Assembly: GCF_954871325.1 (NCBI RefSeq)
Contig: NC_088777.1
Location: 7,851,366-7,915,365 of the forward strand
Direction of reading: 5' to 3'
Source: Gordionus sp. m RMFG-2023
Taxonomy: Eukaryota; Nematomorpha; Gordioida; Chordodea; Parachordodidae
DNA length: 64,000 nucleotides
Shown here one piece after another: positions 59,129 through 64,000 of the stretch (its first letter is position 1; every line of letters starts with the position of its first letter). The notes under the pieces are model-generated. The model did not search any database. It had not been told where the DNA came from and saw nothing but the letters and a program-made list of their open reading frames with translations. The position numbers and the translations under genes are program-made.

Positions 59129-59633
59129 GTGAGTCACAATGATAATTTATTTTTTGGAAGATTAAATATTCGGGCTCAAAATTAATAAATAATTTTATTT
59201 TTGTATTTTTGTGGATCTCCCTATTATCGATTTCAATTCGAAAAAGTGTCAAAAATTAATTTTGAATATAAATATATTTTTTTCTTTTTTTAAAAATTGT
59301 TTCGTCTACTCAATATTTTGGTTATAAAATAAAATTAAAATTATTTATCTTTTTTTAAAGAAAAAATATAAAACCCTTAATTTCAATAATTTTTTAAATT
59401 ATGTCACGCCATTTTACAGATATATAATTCAAAATAGAAATGGAAATAGAGTTAGAACACTATAATAATCTAAAGACGATATTATAACTTTTTTTTTCTG
59501 GGAAAGTCCAAGAAAATTTAATAAGAATTATTAGTTTACAGTGTCTCAGCTGAAAGTATTACTAATTACATTTTAAAGCAACTTAATGCGTGTAATATTA
59601 ATTCAAAGAATATAATAAGCACGGCATATGATG
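59129..59633. other. Probable intron, AT-rich
   Basis: Follows the GTGAGT donor at 59129. No further exon with an acceptor, donor and phase-1 frame was recognised. Confidence 0.4.
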
Positions 59634-59947
59634 TAGTGTTGTTAAACGGCTGGATTTGAGCAGATTTTTATAAACCGCTAACTCAAAATTTTGTCCAGAA
59701 AAATATTACTAAAGCCTGAAAATTTTTCTCATAGATGACATAAAGGTCTAGGCATTATTAGCAGTGTTGTTAAACGCTACTTTTAAAAGTAGCGCGCTAT
59801 TAGCTACTTTTTACGCTACTTTGATTTTTTTTTAATATTTTTTTTTTACGTATTTCCACAAATAAAATATTGATATAAAAACATGACTATAATTTGTTAC
59901 ATATATATATATAATTTGTTACATATATATATAATTTGTTACATATA

Positions 59948-60316
59948 TATATATAATTTATTTATTATTGCACTTTAATAATAATAACATTTCGGTACTA
60001 TCATCCCCAAGTCTTGAGCGACGATCAGAAAGTATAAGCTTTGCCATACTAAATAATCGTTCAGCACTAGCACTTGAGGGCATACAGTATTAAATTTAAT
60101 AAACAAACTTTTTATATGAAAAAAATCATCAAAAATATTTAAATTAGTATTTTTAGATTTAAAAAAAGCATCTAGAGGTTCAATAATATTATTATTTATT
60201 TCAAAAAAATCGTTTATGGAAGGCTGCGGTTTCGATCTTGCTATAATATCGTGGTTAGGGATGCCATTTTTTAACGTAACCATCAGCCTATCAAGTTGAC
60301 CTTTAGATTCAGTCAA
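59948..60316 (-). pseudogene. hAT transposase C-terminal part
   Basis: Reads TESKGQLDRLMVTLKNGIPN, SKPQPSINDFFEINN, LNIFDDFFHIKSLFIKFNTV. After a one-base frame change near 60085 it continues SSASAERLFSMAKLILSDRR then LGDDSTEMLLLLKCNNK to a TAA. SSASAERLFS is the diagnostic hAT dimerisation motif. The preceding catalytic domain is missing, as judged by the short distance from the BED exon. Confidence 0.85.
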
Positions 60317-60816
60317 ATTAATGTATGGCCAATTTAACTTGAAACTAGGATGATCTTGGTCCGTGGAGAAAAAGTGTTTATCATATTTATAAAAGAATCA
60401 TTATCCACCAAGGATAATGGTTGAACTGTATCTATTATAAAGTTCATAATGACTTTGTCAGCAAATTTTTGGGTGTTGATGAATCCAAATTGGTTAATTT
60501 TGTTTGTATTAAATTTGATTTGGAAGTGAGTTTATCTTCTTCCATTACCCCAAAACTTTTGAGATATTTTTCAATCTCTTTATAATTTGAAGTGTGCACA
60601 GTCTAAAATTATAAAATACTTAGAATAAAAATTATGTAGGAGATAAGTATGCATAAAAATGATTGAAATAACTATTTTAAAATGTTTTAAATAATTTAGA
60701 TAAAATTTATGAATATATAAAAAAAATGATTGGTTTTTGATTTTAATTTATTTTAAAAATTAAAGATTAGCCTACACATTGATATTAAATTTGTTTAATA
60801 TATTACCTTTAAATGT

Positions 60817-61069
60817 TTTTTCAAATTAAAGCTGCTCGTATGATTTGAAGAGATAATTTTGCGGCACATCTTGCACCGAAACCGATATCCAATATTAATT
60901 TTTTCTTCAAGGTTAAAGTATTTCTTGAATGGAAAGGATCATCTATATTTTGCTCATTTTCCAAAGAAATTTCAATATCTTCAACAATCTCACACATAAC
61001 AAGATTTATAATGCTTAATATAAAATGTAAAATGAAATATAAAATAAGATAAAAGCAAGGACATACCAA
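60817..61069 (-). pseudogene. hAT transposase BED-finger exon
   Basis: The open frame from 61069 reads CEIVEDIEISLENEQNIDD and then, after a one-base frame change near 60905, GYRFRCKMCRKIISS and NHTSSFNLKKHLK, a CxxC...H....H BED finger. A GTAATA donor follows immediately at 60816, and a TTTTAG acceptor on the minus strand near 60603 leads into TVHTSNYKEIEKYLKSFG. An intron after the BED finger is therefore likely. The finger would bind the GTAGCG-type subterminal repeats. Confidence 0.75.
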
Positions 61070-61531
61070 TAACGGAATTTCAAAAAAATATATAATTTAA
61101 TGAATGCGCGAAATATAAATTAAATACAGATTGCTATTTAACAACTGTTTATATCTAATATATAACAATAATTTATATTTTTAAATATAAATTTTAATTT
61201 CAAAATTAAATAAAATAAAAGGATTATAATTTTAGATTTTATAAAAAATATATTTTAATAATTTTTAGATGTATTTATTATGTAAAATTGAAAGTAGCGA
61301 AGTAGCAGCGAGCTACCGCTATCGCTATTTTTTAAAAAAAGTAGCGCGCTATAGCTACCGCTACTGAAAAAAGTAGCGCGTTATAGCTACCGCTACTGAA
61401 AAAAGTAGCGCGCTATTTTAACAACACTGATTATTAGCCATCTCGAAGTTTAGGTAATATTTTTTCTTGCTAAAATAATAAGTTAGCCGTTTTAAAAATC
61501 GGCTCAGCCATTTAACAACACTAATATGATT

Positions 61532-62169
61532 GTGCAAAAGTTATGTCTGGCTGAGGAGTTCAAACTCTATTTCAAAAAATTTAATAAAAAGGTTCCTTTT
61601 ATATATTGCTACAACCACATGTCGCAACTTGTGGTTTAAATTGGTTTAATAATATATTATTTCTAATATTTTTTAATTTATACAATGCATTGTAAAATTT
61701 TTAAGGCGCTTTAACGTATCCTGTTAATATGCAGGCCATACTCTTAAGATGACCAGTGATGGGGTCATTTAGAAATATCTGGCATTATTTATGATAATTT
61801 TGAGGATATTGTTGAAGTTTTATTTTACTTTTCTAAAAGAACTCTTAATTCATAAGTCATGATTCAGTCGAAGCCTCTGGTCTTTTATCTCAATGCGTTA
61901 ATATAAATTACGTTATATTAGTCATTATAAATTATAAGATATTAATAACATTAGATCCACTATATAAGTATCTACAGTTAGTAGGTACTTATCTATGGAT
62001 GCTAAAAATGTATTGATTCCACGATCAATATAAAAAATAAATGAAACGATAATTCTATTGATTTGATTATAATTAAGGCTGAAAAACCTTTCAAAATTTA
62101 ATCTCACTTCCCAAAAATATCAAGCGGTTGTAAAACGCCTATAAATTTTCAAGATTGTATAGTCGAGAC
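61532..62169. other. AT-rich gene-free stretch
   Basis: Nothing supported. Confidence 0.45.
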
Positions 62170-62480
62170 CAAATTACAATTTGATTGTGAAATAGACTTC
62201 AATTGTTCTTAAAGGAATTATTATGAAATTATTAATTACTTTGTTGATCGTTTTTTAAATAGATTTACACAAGATCATTATAATCTTATATCATATTTTA
62301 ATACATTGTCCGCTTTTGACCCTGATTATTTTATATCAGATAATATGGCCCCATTAGAATCATTATTAAACTCAAATATGGAAACGCTACATCATGAAAT
62401 AAAAATAAAGGATTATTAGCTGCAGAAGTTAAAGAAATACATAATTTTGAAAATATCTTAAATATTATGTAAAAAAAAAT
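62170..62480 (+). pseudogene. hAT/ZMYM-like transposase fragment
   Basis: The plus strand reads YFVDRFLNRFTQDHYNLISY then FNTLSAFDPDYFISD and LESLLNSNMETLHHEIKIKD before a TAG at 62417. The D-xx-(L/F)xxRF...LxxFDP pattern is found in the region before the C-terminal domain of ZMYM1-like hAT proteins. No ends or other domains were found, so it is a remnant. The match is by pattern only. Confidence 0.5.
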
Positions 62481-63569
62481 ATAATCATGCATTTAAAGAA
62501 TTATATAAGTGCTACTCAGCAGCCATCATTATTAGGGTGGCCCCCTAGCTAAAAATTCCTGGCCACGGTCCTGATCCATTAGTTCGGTTTATCGTTTCAA
62601 GCGGGAAAATTTCCCCGAATATTACCATGTGACTTTATCTGATTATATAATAAAGCAACGAGGTAGGAAGAGACAACACAGAACTATAATCGAATATAGA
62701 AATGTATGGTAATAATAAAAGTTATACAATCAAAAATATCATAGAAAATTTACCGCCACATCAGGGTGAGTGAGTCAGCTATATCAAAATATATTAAATT
62801 AATGGGTTGGAGCCGGAATAGGGTTGGAAAAGAACCCGATAGGAGAAACGATCTAGATGTAATTTAAATTAGAAAGGAATATAGTGACAAGATGAAAAAT
62901 ATTTCTTTTAAAAATGTAATCTTCCTGAACGAGAGGATTTAATACCCCATGTTATTTGGCATTATGGGGTGGGCACTACTGTATACTCTAATTATAATTA
63001 AATACTAGTTAAATAAATTTATACATATCATTGAAGAGCAATCTTTATTTATCAGAAATGTACACTGTTGACCAGATTTGATGGAAAATATTTCCATATT
63101 TTTCAATTTATTTGAAGATGAAATTATTTGACTTGAAAAAAATATAATTCTTATCAATTTTTACAGGTTAAATAATTTTATTTATCAAAAAATGGAAATG
63201 TTTTGAATTAAATCTGCACAAAGACTTTATATAGTTTATTTAAGATAATAATAAATATAGTTTTGTATCATATTTATATACAGAAATTTTGGGAGTAGAT
63301 CTAGATTTATGCAAAAGTTAGTGTTTTATTATTCATATAACATTATATAAATAATTTAATATCAATATACTTAATTATTTATTTTTAATCAAATATTATA
63401 AAATAATTTATATTTCAATCAAAAAAATTATGATAGAGAAATGTAAAGAGAATGTAATAGGTCAGTGTATATATAATTTATAAATATTATATATATTTTT
63501 TAATTTTTATCATTTATCTTCAATTATTCTATGGGCTCTTTTTCAAAATAGTCACATTATAAAATTTTA
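62481..63569. other. AT-rich gene-free stretch
   Basis: A GGGTGGCCCCCTAGC block at 62535 looks like a transposon end but has no partner. Otherwise nothing is supported. Confidence 0.4.
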
Positions 63570-63574
63570 AATTA

Positions 63575-63678
63575 TGAGTGTTAATAAGCGCCAATGTGAG
63601 CTATAATAACCACCAATGAGTATACTAATAAGTGCTAATACGTACTAATAAATGCCTATGAGTGCCAATAAGAACTTG
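63575..63678. repeat. Degenerate short tandem repeat
   Basis: AGTG(C/T)(C/T)AATAA-like units recur about eight times (AGTGTTAATAAG, AGTGCTAATACG, AGTGCCAATAAG) directly before the MITE. Confidence 0.6.
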
Positions 63679-63693
63679 GGATGTAACCCAAAT

Positions 63694-63875
63694 TAGTGTT
63701 GTTAAACTAGCTAACTTTAGTCAACTCGAAAACAGTGTAGCCATGTATTGAATCAAAAATCTTCCAATCAATCTTCTAAGTTGAGACTCAACTTAGAAGC
63801 TTAATCATTTTTTAGGCTAAAAGCTTGACTAAGCCACAATAGAGATGGTAAAAGTTAGGTAATTTAACAACACTA
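63694..63875. mobile_element. 182-bp hAT MITE with internal hairpin
   Basis: The ends are TAGTGTTGTTAAACTAGC and GGTAATTTAACAACACTA. They are flanked by ACCCAAAT (63686-63693) and ACCCGAAT (63876-63883), an 8-bp duplication with one difference. Inside, 63773-63799 is a perfect 13-bp hairpin with a single-base loop. Same family as 24827 and 59634. It has no coding capacity. Confidence 0.9.
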
Positions 63876-64000
63876 ACCCGAATCCGGGTTCAAGAATTTT
63901 TAATTCCCTTTAGTGGAAATTAACAGGAACTTAATCAAATGCGATTTCCTAACATGGATCCGAACTCGCCCCAGGTCCATATTACCCCGAATTTAATGAG

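Larger units (their letters stand above)
59762..61429 (-). mobile_element. hAT transposon with perfect TSD ATTATTAG, internally deleted
   Basis: The ends are CAGTGTTGTTAAA and its inverse, with many GTAGCG/CGCTAC subterminal copies (left 59775-59822, right 61300-61415). Exact ATTATTAG lies at 59754-59761 and 61430-61437. Length 1668 bp. It encodes parts of a transposase on the minus strand: a BED finger exon, an intron, a linker and the C-terminal dimerisation domain. The DDE catalytic core is absent, so it is a deletion derivative that would need another copy's transposase. An AATTTGTTACATATATAT unit is repeated three times at 59892-59960. Confidence 0.95.
59634..61523. mobile_element. hAT MITE (about 220 bp) split by a hAT insertion
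   Basis: The outer ends are TAGTGTTGTTAAACGGCTG and the inverse of CAGCCATTTAACAACACTA. They are flanked by ATATGATG (59626-59633) and ATATGATT (61524-61531), an 8-bp target duplication with one difference. Inside, AAATTTTTCTCATAGATGAC matches the other MITE copies. It belongs to the family at 24827. The host hAT-MITE was already present when the inner element arrived. Confidence 0.88.

Overview
The window is strongly AT-rich, intron-bearing eukaryotic DNA that is mostly transposable elements and low-complexity sequence. piggyBac, several hAT elements, two kinds of LINE, a tRNA-derived SINE family, an LTR element and a gene with a thrombospondin-like exon point to an invertebrate metazoan. 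The species cannot be told from the sequence. There are no bacterial operons, rRNA genes or CRISPR arrays.

Layout. 1-2254 (minus) is an uninterrupted endonuclease-reverse transcriptase ORF of an APE-type LINE that runs off the left edge. 2255-15380 is AT-rich with local duplications and hAT-type MITEs. 15388-17778 is a complete but decayed piggyBac with TTAA target sites. 18-31 kb holds a degraded LINE copy (about 21.9-23.8 kb), a 124-bp MITE, an unrecognised coding-like block (25.6-26.0 kb) and a decayed hAT transposon (28.7-30.9 kb). 31.4-32.43 kb is a short satellite array with a unit of about 300 bp.

32.5-41.8 kb and 47.9-51.0 kb are the two copies of an old segmental duplication in direct orientation. 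The first copy has been swollen by an LTR element in LTR-internal-LTR-internal-LTR form with GTATG target duplications, a hAT fossil and two SINE copies. Between the two copies lie a GC-richer LINE with a restriction-like endonuclease domain (42.6-44.9 kb), a third SINE copy and another hAT fossil. 51.1-53.0 kb is a tandem duplication whose first copy carries a 639-bp hAT MITE and whose second copy preserves the empty site.

55.68-59.13 kb holds the most interesting feature: part of a host gene on the plus strand made of a thrombospondin-1-like exon followed by at least seven small exons (24, 21, 21, 24, 84, 60 and 69 nt). Every exon is a multiple of three and every junction is phase 1, so any exon can be skipped or included without losing the frame. 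Three of the micro-exons sit in tandemly duplicated exon-plus-intron units of about 100-125 bp, and two larger exons sit in homologous modules of about 1.2 kb. This resembles the architecture of the micro-exon genes known from schistosomes, but the sequence family is not one I recognise. Just downstream a hAT element has inserted into a related MITE, with clean 8-bp target duplications for the inner element. The window ends with another MITE (63694-63875).
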